DNA from: JAQBDA01 sp964525785
Lineage (GTDB): Bacteria; Chloroflexota; Anaerolineae; Anaerolineales; UBA4823
NCBI GenBank assembly: GCA_964525785.1
Contig: CAZGIX010000013.1
Span: 1 to 42,336, forward strand
DNA length: 42,336 bases
Reading direction: 5' to 3'
The position numbers were made by a program, and so were the translations under genes. Shown here one piece after another: positions 1 to 7,336 of this stretch (within the stretch, counting starts at the first letter, position 1; each line of letters begins with the position of its first letter). The notes beneath the pieces were generated by a model, which saw nothing but the letters and a program-made list of their open reading frames with translations, ran no database searches and was not told where the DNA came from.

Positions 1-55
1 TTGCGACAGGCGCCCTTTGCGACAGGCGCCCTTTGCGACAGGCGCCCTTTGCGAC
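1..55. repeat. 16-bp tandem repeat at window edge
   Basis: The unit TTGCGACAGGCGCCCT occurs three times head to tail (1-16, 17-32, 33-48), and a fourth copy breaks off after TTGCGAC. The array probably continues beyond the left edge of the window. It lies in a non-coding stretch upstream of the first gene. No function is evident. Confidence 0.9.
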
Positions 56-136
56 GAGGAATCCCTGCAAACAAAGTCTTTCCGATGAGCGTCATAGGGA
101 TTCCTCCCCTTCACTGCGTTCAGGGTCGGAATGACG
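56..136. repeat. Inverted-repeat intergenic element
   Basis: An 11-bp perfect inverted repeat, GAGGAATCCCT at 56-66 and AGGGATTCCTC at 96-106, encloses a 29-base loop. A second short pair follows (CGTCAT 90-95, ATGACG 131-136). The rest of the leader to 231 shows no gene. This may be a dispersed intergenic repeat, but no second copy occurs in this window. Confidence 0.6.
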
Positions 137-231
137 TGGGCTGATGCTGATCGCATGATCCCCAACAACACTGTATATGGAGACTGTCTATAGATGGGTT
201 ACAGGGAATTCGACCAATTGAGGAGGATGTG

Positions 232-1188
232 ATGGAGTGGGTTATTGACACCCATGGATTGAGCAAATCTTACAAGCAAGTGGACGCTTTGAAAAAGCTC
301 GACTTGCGCGTGCCCAAGAACTCGATCTTCGGATTCCTGGGGCCAAACGGGGCTGGTAAGACCACTACGATCAAGCTGTTATTGGGATTGATCCCGCCCA
401 GCGCCGGGTCTGCCAGCATATTCGGATTGGATATCGAGAAAGACTCGGTCGGCATTCGCTCCCGCATCGGCTACCTGCCTCAGGAGCCGCGCTTCTACGA
501 TCATATGTCTGCCCGCCAGATCTTAGAATACACGGCGGGTTTCTTCTTCGATGGTCCTAAGGCCGAGGTCGACCGGCGTGTGTCTGAGACATTGGATCTG
601 GTGGGTCTGGAGGAGAAAGCCGACCGCCCGATCAAGGGCTTCTCGGGTGGGGAGCTGCAGCGGCTGGGCATTGCCCAGGCGCAGGTCAACTATCCCGACC
701 TGCTCATCCTGGATGAGCCGGCAGCCTCACTCGACCCAATGGGGCGGCGGGATGTCCTGGAGGTGATGGAGCGTTTGCGCAAGTACACTACCATCTTCTA
801 CTGCACGCACATCCTGGACGACGTGCAGCGCGTGAGCGATACCGTCGCCATCCTTAACAAGGGGGAGCTGGTAGCCTACGGCCCTATCGAGGAGCTGCTG
901 GCAGGCGGTGAAGGGGTAGCTTACGAAGTGACCATGAAAGGCGCTGTCGAGAATATCTACCAGAGTGTCACTGCCCAGCCCTGGGTGACTGGGATCCAAT
1001 CTAAGGCACACAACGGGACGACGCAATGGATTGTCAGCGTATCGGACGCCGCGGCAGCCGAGAACGGTTTGTTCCGCCTGCTGGCAGCGGATGAGAATGC
1101 CATCGTAGTCCATTACCACATCAAAGAGCATGAGCTGGAAGAGGTATTTCTGCGCATCGTAGAGGGAGGTCAGCATGGCCGCCAATGA
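232..1188 (+). CDS. ABC-2 type exporter, ATP-binding protein
   Basis: This is the ATPase of an ABC exporter of the ABC-2/DrrA-CcmA type, which hydrolyses ATP to drive the adjacent permease. The 318-residue protein has Walker A GPNGAGKTT near residues 37-45, the signature SGGELQRLGIAQ near 138, Walker B LLILDEP near 157-163 and an H-loop histidine in FYCTHIL. A C-terminal extension of about 100 residues is typical of this subfamily. ATG 232 is chosen because AGGAGG at 221-226 lies five bases ahead; a GTG three bases upstream is too close to it. The gene overlaps the permease start by 14 bases, indicating one transcript. The substrate is unknown. Confidence 0.93.
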   Translation: MEWVIDTHGLSKSYKQVDALKKLDLRVPKNSIFGFLGPNGAGKTTTIKLLLGLIPPSAGSASIFGLDIEKDSVGIRSRIGYLPQEPRFYDHMSARQILEYTAGFFFDGPKAEVDRRVSETLDLVGLEEKADRPIKGFSGGELQRLGIAQAQVNYPDLLILDEPAASLDPMGRRDVLEVMERLRKYTTIFYCTHILDDVQRVSDTVAILNKGELVAYGPIEELLAGGEGVAYEVTMKGAVENIYQSVTAQPWVTGIQSKAHNGTTQWIVSVSDAAAAENGLFRLLAADENAIVVHYHIKEHELEEVFLRIVEGGQHGRQ

Positions 1189-2026
1189 ACCCCTGGCTGG
1201 AACGGTACAACGCAGCGTTGGCAACAGCTCCATGATTTTGAAGACCGGCTCCGATTGGAGACGGGGGCTGGACAACATGCTGAGAGGAGAGCTCAAGAGC
1301 TGGTTCGGCACGCGCACCTGGTTGACGCAGATCTTGATCTGGACCGCGTCTATCAACTTTATCTACCTGATGACCGCCCTGAGCATGCCGCCGGAGGAAG
1401 CCCCTGGCGGCGGTGTCACCATGATATTTAATATCTTCATGGGGATTGTCGGACCGATCGGGGTGAGCATCATCATGCAGGGTGCAGTTGTTGGCGAGAA
1501 GAACTCCGGAACGGCGGCGTGGGTCATGTCCAAGCCTGTCTCCCGGGAGGCGTTTATCCTGTCCAAGCTGATCGCCAATACGCTCGGCGTGGCTGTCACC
1601 ATGGTGCTGGCTCAAGGGGCGATCGCGTACCTGATCACCGGGCTGGTGGTAAAGGTGTGGCTGCCGGTGCCGGGCTTTCTGGCTGCCCTGGGCGTGCACA
1701 TGATCCACATCTTCTTTTACCTGTCCATGACCTTAATGCTGGGCGCCATCTTCAACCACGGGGCGCCGGTAATCGGCATCCCCCTGGCATTTCATTTCGG
1801 ACAGCAGTTCCTGATGAGCCTCCTGGCACAGATCTCACCAACCCTGGCAAAAGCTGTGCCGTGGACGCTGGCGATCCCGGGAAACGACAGCGCTGACCTG
1901 GCGGTTGCCGGTGCACTGATGAATGGCGCTCCGGTGCAAACCTACCTGCCGGTGTACGTGGCATTGATTGCCTCTCTCGCATTCATCATTATCGGTATAC
2001 GCGCCTTCCAGCGCCAGGAGCTATGA
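1175..2026 (+). CDS. ABC-2 type exporter, permease
   Basis: This 283-residue membrane protein has about six hydrophobic segments: one near residues 48-68, a pair around 78-108, then segments near 130, 170, 200 and 258-280. That is the usual ABC-2 permease layout, with a soluble N-terminal stretch of about 45 residues. The start overlaps the ATPase gene by 14 bases and has GAGGGAGG just upstream, so the two are translationally linked and should form one exporter. The sequence gives no specific substrate. Confidence 0.88.
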   Translation: MAANEPLAGTVQRSVGNSSMILKTGSDWRRGLDNMLRGELKSWFGTRTWLTQILIWTASINFIYLMTALSMPPEEAPGGGVTMIFNIFMGIVGPIGVSIIMQGAVVGEKNSGTAAWVMSKPVSREAFILSKLIANTLGVAVTMVLAQGAIAYLITGLVVKVWLPVPGFLAALGVHMIHIFFYLSMTLMLGAIFNHGAPVIGIPLAFHFGQQFLMSLLAQISPTLAKAVPWTLAIPGNDSADLAVAGALMNGAPVQTYLPVYVALIASLAFIIIGIRAFQRQEL

Positions 2027-2033
2027 AAAAAAT

Positions 2034-2657
2034 GTGAACCTCTCTGTAATTGAGTCCTGGGTTCGCGCTGCTGGTGGGCTGACAGCCTTGACCGGTCTGG
2101 TGACGATATTCTCGGGCATCTTGCGTGGAATTACCAAGTCGCCAGGCAGGGTGAGCGGCAGCACACATCGATGGCTGCGCTCGCCGCTCTTCTACCTGCT
2201 GGCAAGCGTATTCTTTTTCGGAATATGCTACCTGTTATGGAAACCTGTCCCTCTGACGCTCTCGTTGGATGGACAGGTCGCCGCGCTGGTCGTGGGCGGT
2301 CTGCTGTATTTTCCGGGGATGGGATTTGTCCTGTGGGGGCGCTTGGCATTGGGCAGTATGTACTTCGTCTCGACAGGTTTCGAGGCGCAGTTGTTCGCAG
2401 ATCATCACCTGGTGAGCTACGGCCCATACCGGCTGGTGCGGCACCCCATGTACGCCGGCATGATCGCGGCTGCCTTAGGGGGATTACTTATCTACCGAAC
2501 ATGGACGCTTGTATTCCTGGTCGTGTGTTCATTTGGCCTGGTCTTACGCGCCCGGCGCGAGGAGGCAGCCCTGGCAGCAGAATTTGGAACGCAGTGGGTG
2601 GATTATTGCCGGCGGGTGCCTGCTTTCCTGCCGAGATTGAAGGATGATGGTGATTGA
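2034..2657 (+). CDS. Isoprenylcysteine/phospholipid methyltransferase-like membrane protein
   Basis: This integral-membrane methyltransferase-like protein belongs to the ICMT/PEMT superfamily. The diagnostic motif is YGPYRLVRHPMYAG near residues 129-142, which in the family forms the SAM-binding site inside the membrane. Hydrophobic segments flank it, and the C-terminus contains the usual charged EE pair (RREEAAL). The likely start is GTG 2034, eight bases after the permease stop and giving 207 residues. The open frame extends upstream to 1968, but that part lies within the permease gene. Bacterial members are often annotated broadly and the methyl acceptor cannot be told. Third gene of the exporter operon by spacing. 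Confidence 0.8.
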   Translation: MNLSVIESWVRAAGGLTALTGLVTIFSGILRGITKSPGRVSGSTHRWLRSPLFYLLASVFFFGICYLLWKPVPLTLSLDGQVAALVVGGLLYFPGMGFVLWGRLALGSMYFVSTGFEAQLFADHHLVSYGPYRLVRHPMYAGMIAAALGGLLIYRTWTLVFLVVCSFGLVLRARREEAALAAEFGTQWVDYCRRVPAFLPRLKDDGD

Positions 2658-2722
2658 TTGCGAGGTTTTATTCCCCTTCGCGCTTGTGTAGTGGGATTAT
2701 CCGTGTGATAATTAAGGCTAGC

Positions 2723-2822
2723 NNNNNNNNNNNNNNNNNNNNNNNNNNNNNNNNNNNNNNNNNNNNNNNNNNNNNNNNNNNNNNNNNNNNNNNNNNNNNN
2801 NNNNNNNNNNNNNNNNNNNNNN
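2723..2822. other. Scaffold gap (100 N)
   Basis: Exactly 100 undetermined bases, the conventional placeholder for a gap of unknown size. AGGCTAGC occurs directly before it (2715-2722) and directly after it (2823-2830), so the flanking contigs may simply overlap by eight bases. No open frame enters the gap convincingly from either side. Confidence 0.98.
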
Positions 2823-2853
2823 AGGCTAGCTCACATCTAAATCACCGTTTTAG

Positions 2854-2862
2854 TGTTATAGT
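2854..2862 (+). promoter_or_regulatory. Extended -10 promoter of the nucleoside hydrolase operon
   Basis: TGTTATAGT is an extended -10 (TGn followed by TATAGT at 2857-2862). It ends eight bases before the ATG at 2871, so transcription would begin about at the start codon and the mRNA would be leaderless or nearly so. No Shine-Dalgarno sequence is present. No good -35 was found, which is acceptable for an extended -10. Confidence 0.5.
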
Positions 2863-2870
2863 AACCGGAC

Positions 2871-3815
2871 ATGGCTCCCAGACGTATCCTGATCGACACC
2901 GATCCCGGTATTGACGATTCGCTTGCTATGTTGCTGGCATTGGCCTCGCCGGAGGTGCAGCTTGAAGGCCTCACAGTGGTGCACGGCAACTGCTCGGCAG
3001 AGCAGGGGACGACAAATGCCCTGGCTGTGCTGGAGCTGGGAGGAGCAGTTCACATTCCAGTCGCTACGGGCTGCGATCGACCGCTGGTGCAGCCCTTGCT
3101 GCTGGCGCCCGAGACGCACGGGGATACCGGCGTCGGCTACGCCCGCCTGCCCGATCCCAAATGCAAGCCGTGCCCCACGCATGCCGTGGACTTCATCATC
3201 GAGACCGTGCTGGCCTCACCCGGGGAGATCACCCTGGTGGCAATTGGCCCGCTGACCAACCTAGCTCTGGCAATCCGCCGCCAACCAGCGATCATCCAGG
3301 CCATACCCGAGATCATCAGCATGGGCGGGGCGATCCACCACCCTGGCAACACCACACCCTTGGCGGAGTTCAACGTCTACGCAGATCCGCACGCTGCCCA
3401 TATCGTTTACCATGCTGGCATCCCGCTGACACTGGCGCCGTTGGATGTTACCTACCAGTGCATCCTCACTCAACAGGATGTCCAGCGCTTGTTGGCGCTC
3501 GGCTCGCCTGTAGCACACTTCATCGCGGATGCCACGCGCTATTACATGGGATTCCACGACGAGTACCAAAAAATCCAGGGCTGTGTGATCAATGACCCGC
3601 TGGCGCTGGCAATGGCTTTCGCTGAGCAGCTGGTGGACTGTGAAGAGCATTTTGTGGATGTCGATATCTCGGGTGGGGTTTCGATGGGCAAGACCTACGC
3701 CGATACCTACCATATGCTGGCGAAACCCGCCAATATGAAAGTCGCCATGCAGGTGCGCGCCCGCGATTTTATGGAGCTGTTCCTGGAGCGCATGGAGACG
3801 CTCAGTCAGTTGTGA
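2871..3815 (+). CDS. Nucleoside hydrolase (IUNH family)
   Basis: This ribonucleoside hydrolase cleaves the N-glycosidic bond of a nucleoside to give base and ribose. The 314-residue length is normal for the family. The Ca-binding signature DTDPGIDD sits at residues 9-16, and the family segment around GPLTNLALA is present near 125-135. Later conserved parts include the MGGA and FNVYADPHAA regions and a DPLALA stretch near 243 supplying the last calcium-ligand aspartate. The next gene, 43 bases on, starts an ECF importer, so the enzyme probably processes an imported nucleoside or releases a base for uptake. Substrate choice (purine, pyrimidine or queuosine) cannot be read from the sequence. Confidence 0.92.
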   Translation: MAPRRILIDTDPGIDDSLAMLLALASPEVQLEGLTVVHGNCSAEQGTTNALAVLELGGAVHIPVATGCDRPLVQPLLLAPETHGDTGVGYARLPDPKCKPCPTHAVDFIIETVLASPGEITLVAIGPLTNLALAIRRQPAIIQAIPEIISMGGAIHHPGNTTPLAEFNVYADPHAAHIVYHAGIPLTLAPLDVTYQCILTQQDVQRLLALGSPVAHFIADATRYYMGFHDEYQKIQGCVINDPLALAMAFAEQLVDCEEHFVDVDISGGVSMGKTYADTYHMLAKPANMKVAMQVRARDFMELFLERMETLSQL

Positions 3816-3858
3816 CCATAACAATTATAGGGAAATTTGATAAAATAGGAGATATCCC

Positions 3859-4623
3859 ATGAGTTTCACCGAATCGATCAAAAAAGAGTTCAGCACTCGG
3901 ACGCTGGTTCTAATCCCTGTAGCAATTGCGATTAATATTGTCGTGGGTCAATTGCTAATTATATTAAAACTGCCAATCTACCTGGATAGTATCGGCACTG
4001 TGCTCGTAGGTGCATTGGCTGGCCCTTGGGCGGGTGCATTGACGGGTGCCTTAACGAATATTATCTGGGGGCTTACGCTGTACCCACAGGCTATGCCTTT
4101 CTTTTACGTTGCAGCAGTAATCGGTGCCATGGCAGGTATTGCTGCGAAGCTGGGAGTATTCGAACGCATTTCACCCCGCTGGCTGTCTGCCTTGATCGGT
4201 GGCTTCTTCTTTTTTGGATTAACACTATTCATCCTATCAGTCACTACATATTCAAGAGAGGGGTTAATCCCAAATGCAACCGATTTAATCCGTCAATATG
4301 GTGTTGTATTTATTATCATCGCAATAATTGGTCTGGCAATCGGTTATTTTGTCCTTCAAAAGGCCGGCTATGCTGGACTCGCAGGCTTGATTACCGGGGT
4401 AGTTGCAGCGATTATCTCCGCACCAACTGCAGCTGTTGTGTACGGCGGTGTGACAGGAGCGGGCACAGATCTAGTGGTGGCTGCTTTTAGAGCCAGTGGA
4501 ACTGGTATTCTGGCGTCCACATTTGCCCAAGGTGCGGTATCCGATCCATTCGATAAGATGGTGTCCTTTTTAATTGTCTGGTTGATCCTGCAAGCACTCC
4601 CGGCCAGGTTTAAGTCGCGGTGA
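3859..4623 (+). CDS. ECF transporter substrate-binding (S) component
   Basis: This 254-residue very hydrophobic protein has about seven or eight membrane segments. Its early segment LPIYLDSIGTVLVGALAG and the following PWAGALTGALTN are typical of ECF S components. S components bind the vitamin or nucleobase-like substrate and dock on the T/A/A' energising module, encoded by the next three genes. AGGAG at 3847-3851 precedes ATG 3859. Codon use here is visibly more AT-rich than in the nucleoside hydrolase or the ATPases. The substrate is unassigned; the nucleoside hydrolase upstream suggests a nucleoside, nucleobase or deazapurine. Confidence 0.85.
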   Translation: MSFTESIKKEFSTRTLVLIPVAIAINIVVGQLLIILKLPIYLDSIGTVLVGALAGPWAGALTGALTNIIWGLTLYPQAMPFFYVAAVIGAMAGIAAKLGVFERISPRWLSALIGGFFFFGLTLFILSVTTYSREGLIPNATDLIRQYGVVFIIIAIIGLAIGYFVLQKAGYAGLAGLITGVVAAIISAPTAAVVYGGVTGAGTDLVVAAFRASGTGILASTFAQGAVSDPFDKMVSFLIVWLILQALPARFKSR

Positions 4624-5411
4624 CGGCATCGATCAGCCTTTATATCGCCGGCGACTCTGGACTTCATCGGCTTCATCCGCTCACCAAACTTACTCTTACC
4701 CTGACTATCCTTCTGGGGGGCTTTGCTATTCCATATACCTGGGCAAGTTATGCCATCTTCCTCGGTATTGTATTACCCATAGCAATCTGGGGAGGAATAT
4801 GGAAGCAGATGTTAAGGTCTGTCTGGAAAATAGTTTTGCCTTTTGCTATATCTATTTTCCTGATCCAAAGCCTGTTCTGGGGAGAAGGCACCGCTCTATT
4901 CGCTTTCGGTCCATTATCAATTGAGAAAGAGGGGGTTATTTTCGCTATGGGAAGTGTGGGCCGGATCATTGTAGTTATCAGTAGTTTTTTATTACTTACC
5001 CTGGCCACTCGTCCCGACTCATTGATGAATGCGCTGACGAAAATTGGCGTCCCAGCGGGGATCACCTATATTGTTGTAACAACAATCCAGATCGTACCAC
5101 GCTTTCAGGCAAAAGCAGCTTCTATCATCGATGCGCAGCGCTCGCGTGGTTTGATAACGGAGGGCAATTTGCTCAAGCGAACGCGTGCGCTCGTACCCTT
5201 GGTTATGCCACTTGTATTGAGCAGCCTTGTGGATGTCGAGGAGAGAGCTATCGCGATCGAAGCTCGAGCATTCAATTCACCTGGATCAAAAACCAGCCTG
5301 AACGTAATCCCAGACACTTCGACCCAAAGGATTGCTCGCTGGATCATGTTCTTGTTAATTGTACTCATCATCGGATATCGGATATGGTGGTCATTGACGT
5401 TCACGAACTGA
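4620..5411 (+). CDS. ecfT: ECF transporter transmembrane (T) component
   Basis: This is EcfT, the scaffold membrane subunit of an energy-coupling factor importer. The 263 residues form several membrane helices and a long cytoplasmic coupling region with two arginine motifs: DAQRSRG near residue 170 and IEARAF near 217. These correspond to the family Ala-Arg-Ser/Gly motifs that contact the two ATPases. The GTG start at 4620 overlaps the S-component stop in a GTGA junction, indicating translational coupling. A final hydrophobic helix ends the protein. Confidence 0.9.
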   Translation: MTASISLYIAGDSGLHRLHPLTKLTLTLTILLGGFAIPYTWASYAIFLGIVLPIAIWGGIWKQMLRSVWKIVLPFAISIFLIQSLFWGEGTALFAFGPLSIEKEGVIFAMGSVGRIIVVISSFLLLTLATRPDSLMNALTKIGVPAGITYIVVTTIQIVPRFQAKAASIIDAQRSRGLITEGNLLKRTRALVPLVMPLVLSSLVDVEERAIAIEARAFNSPGSKTSLNVIPDTSTQRIARWIMFLLIVLIIGYRIWWSLTFTN

Positions 5412-6235
5412 CATATACATATCCGACCACTAACGTAGCAGCATTAAATGATGTCTCGTTACAGGTCACAGAAGGCGAATTCCTGGCAATAATCGGCAAC
5501 AACGGAGCGGGCAAATCGACTCTTTGCTATGCATTGTCGGGCTTCGTCCCCCACTTTTTCAAGGGTACTATGAGAGGAAGAGTCCAAGTAGCAGGAATGG
5601 ACACTCAAAATGTCACCTTGAATGACCTGGTTTTAAAGGTGGGATTGGCATTCCAGAATCCTTTCAACCAGATCTCGGGCGCCAAGTATACTGTTTTTGA
5701 AGAGGTGGCCTTCGGCCTGGAAAATACCGGTGTGCCGCGCGAGCAGATGGTGGAGAGAGTCGAGCGGGCTTTGCGCCTGACGGGTATCGATGAGCTGGCA
5801 GAGCGTTCCCCATACTCACTGTCCGGAGGGCAGCAGCAGAGGGTTGCCCTGGCATCCATCCTGGTGATGGAGCCGCAAGTACTGGTGCTGGATGAACCGA
5901 CTTCCCAGCTTGATCCGGTTGGATCGCGTGAGGTGTTCCAGGTGATCAAGGAAATGAGCGATAGTGGTATGACCGTGATCCTGGTCGAGCATAAGGTGGA
6001 GTGGATCGCCGAGTTCGCCGACCGGGTAGTGGCGCTGCATGACGGCAGGATCATTGCCCAGGGGACGCCTGCTGAGGTGCTGACTTCTGCGACTCTGGCA
6101 GAGCATGGATTTGGATTATCGCGCTACACAACGACCGCCCGAGAGGCTTTGAAAAGAGGCTTGTGGCTGGTCGAGAGACGCCTACCTACCACATTACAGG
6201 AAGCCGCGGATGGATTTTCAAGGGGGAAGGCATGA
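5384..6235 (+). CDS. ecfA1: ECF transporter ATPase A1
   Basis: First ATPase of the ECF module, 283 residues. It has Walker A GNNGAGKST near residues 38-46, Q-loop FQNPFNQ, a fully canonical signature LSGGQQQRVALAS, Walker B VLVLDEPTSQLD and an H-loop histidine in LVEHKVEW. It overlaps ecfT by 28 bases and ends in an ATGA junction with the next ATPase. ECF importers normally use such a heterodimer of two related ATPases, which here should energise uptake by the S component at 3859. Confidence 0.92.
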   Translation: MVVIDVHELTYTYPTTNVAALNDVSLQVTEGEFLAIIGNNGAGKSTLCYALSGFVPHFFKGTMRGRVQVAGMDTQNVTLNDLVLKVGLAFQNPFNQISGAKYTVFEEVAFGLENTGVPREQMVERVERALRLTGIDELAERSPYSLSGGQQQRVALASILVMEPQVLVLDEPTSQLDPVGSREVFQVIKEMSDSGMTVILVEHKVEWIAEFADRVVALHDGRIIAQGTPAEVLTSATLAEHGFGLSRYTTTAREALKRGLWLVERRLPTTLQEAADGFSRGKA

Positions 6236-7041
6236 TCGTTGAAGTCCAGGACTTGCACTTTACCTACCCAGGCGGAGTGGAGGCGCTGCGCGGCATCTCG
6301 CTGGTGATCCAGCCGGGTGAGCAGGTGGCGATCATAGGGCAGAACGGCGGGGGCAAGACCACCCTGGTAAGGCATATTAATGGACTGCTCAAACCCACCC
6401 AGGGCAGTGTACGGGTCGGTGGATGGGATACGCGCCAGGTAAGCGTGGCAAAACTGGCCTCCCGGGTTGGTTATGTCTTCCAGAACCCGGACGAGCAGCT
6501 ATTTTGTAAGACTGTGCATGATGAGATTGTGTTCGGTCCGCGCAACCTCGGGTATCCCGCTGAGCGGATCCAGTCTTTGGTAGAGGACGCTCTGGCGCTG
6601 ACCGGTCTGGAGGCTCAGATCGGTACAAATCCCTACGATCTTTCACCCACCTGGCGCAAGATGGTCGCATTGGCTTCGGTGGTAGCGATGGATACACTGG
6701 TGATTATCTTCGATGAACCGACCACCGGTCAGGATGCCTCCAGCAAGGAGCGCATCGCCGGGGTAATTGCTACGCTGCGCCAGCGCGGAAGGACTGTCAT
6801 CACAATCACCCACGATATCGACTTTTGCGCAGAAAACTTCGAGCGCATTATTGCCCTTGCAGAAGGCCAGGTGCTGCTGGATGGCCCAAGCCGCCAGGTG
6901 CTGGCACAAGGGGATGTGCTGGCACGTACCTTTGTCGACCCGCCCCAACTGACACGCCTGGGCGTGAGCATCGGCCTGGCAGATACGGTCTGCACCCAGG
7001 AGGAATTCCTGGAAGCCTATCAAAAGCAGTTCGGATTGTGA
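6232..7041 (+). CDS. ecfA2: ECF transporter ATPase A2, degenerate signature loop
   Basis: Second ATPase of the ECF pair, 269 residues from ATG 6232. This start overlaps the previous stop (ATGA) and has AGGGGGAAGG just upstream. An in-frame start at 6163 lies within the A1 gene and is less likely. Walker A GQNGGGKTT, Q-loop FQNPDEQLF, Walker B IIFDEPTTGQD with its catalytic glutamate, and H-loop THDIDF are intact. The ABC signature reads LSPTWRKMVALAS in place of LSGGQ. One of the two ATP sites in the heterodimer would therefore be built with a non-canonical signature. Confidence 0.9.
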   Translation: MIVEVQDLHFTYPGGVEALRGISLVIQPGEQVAIIGQNGGGKTTLVRHINGLLKPTQGSVRVGGWDTRQVSVAKLASRVGYVFQNPDEQLFCKTVHDEIVFGPRNLGYPAERIQSLVEDALALTGLEAQIGTNPYDLSPTWRKMVALASVVAMDTLVIIFDEPTTGQDASSKERIAGVIATLRQRGRTVITITHDIDFCAENFERIIALAEGQVLLDGPSRQVLAQGDVLARTFVDPPQLTRLGVSIGLADTVCTQEEFLEAYQKQFGL

Positions 7042-7072
7042 TCAGGGGGTGTGGGATGCTGGCGGGTTGTTA

Positions 7073-7336
7073 TTAGCGGGGACGCACGACCAGCTCATCA
7101 TATCCGGATTTATCGCACGGCTCACGCTGGAAGACTAGGCCGGGGAAGGATGCCAGGACGATCTCTGCGGTTGTATATACCCGGCAGCCCGGCATCAGGC
7201 GCCCGCCAATGGTGTAGCCGTCCGGGTTGGAGATCGAGATGTGCAGGTGCGAGCCGTGCACAGAGACGGTGCCGGTCAGCGAAACGTAAACGTGTCCATA
7301 GCGACTCCGTGTGGGTGATCTCCAAGGGCACGTCAT
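7073..7336 (-). pseudogene. 5'-truncated DUF296/PPC-domain gene remnant
   Basis: The 87-residue frame matches the C-terminal part of single-domain DUF296 (PPC) proteins: SLTGTVS, then HLHISISNPDG, IGGRLM, then VYTTAEIVL and YDELVV at the end. The first 55-60 residues of the domain, including the N-terminal ALRL...PGEDL-type segment, are absent, because the region upstream is the phosphatase gene. The frame's ATG overlaps the phosphatase stop as ATGA, so a fragment could still be translated, but its first dozen residues do not resemble the family. The neighbouring frame reads MNDVPLEITHTES there, which may mark a frameshift. A remnant is the best reading. Confidence 0.65.

Noticed and set aside
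727..1708. Two long minus-strand frames opposite the ABC exporter genes
   Set aside because: The ATPase and permease on the plus strand carry clear motifs; the opposite frames are His/Pro/Arg-rich shadows.
1968..2033. Upstream in-frame start of the methyltransferase-like gene
   Set aside because: It lies inside the permease gene and lacks family features; GTG 2034 fits the operon layout better.
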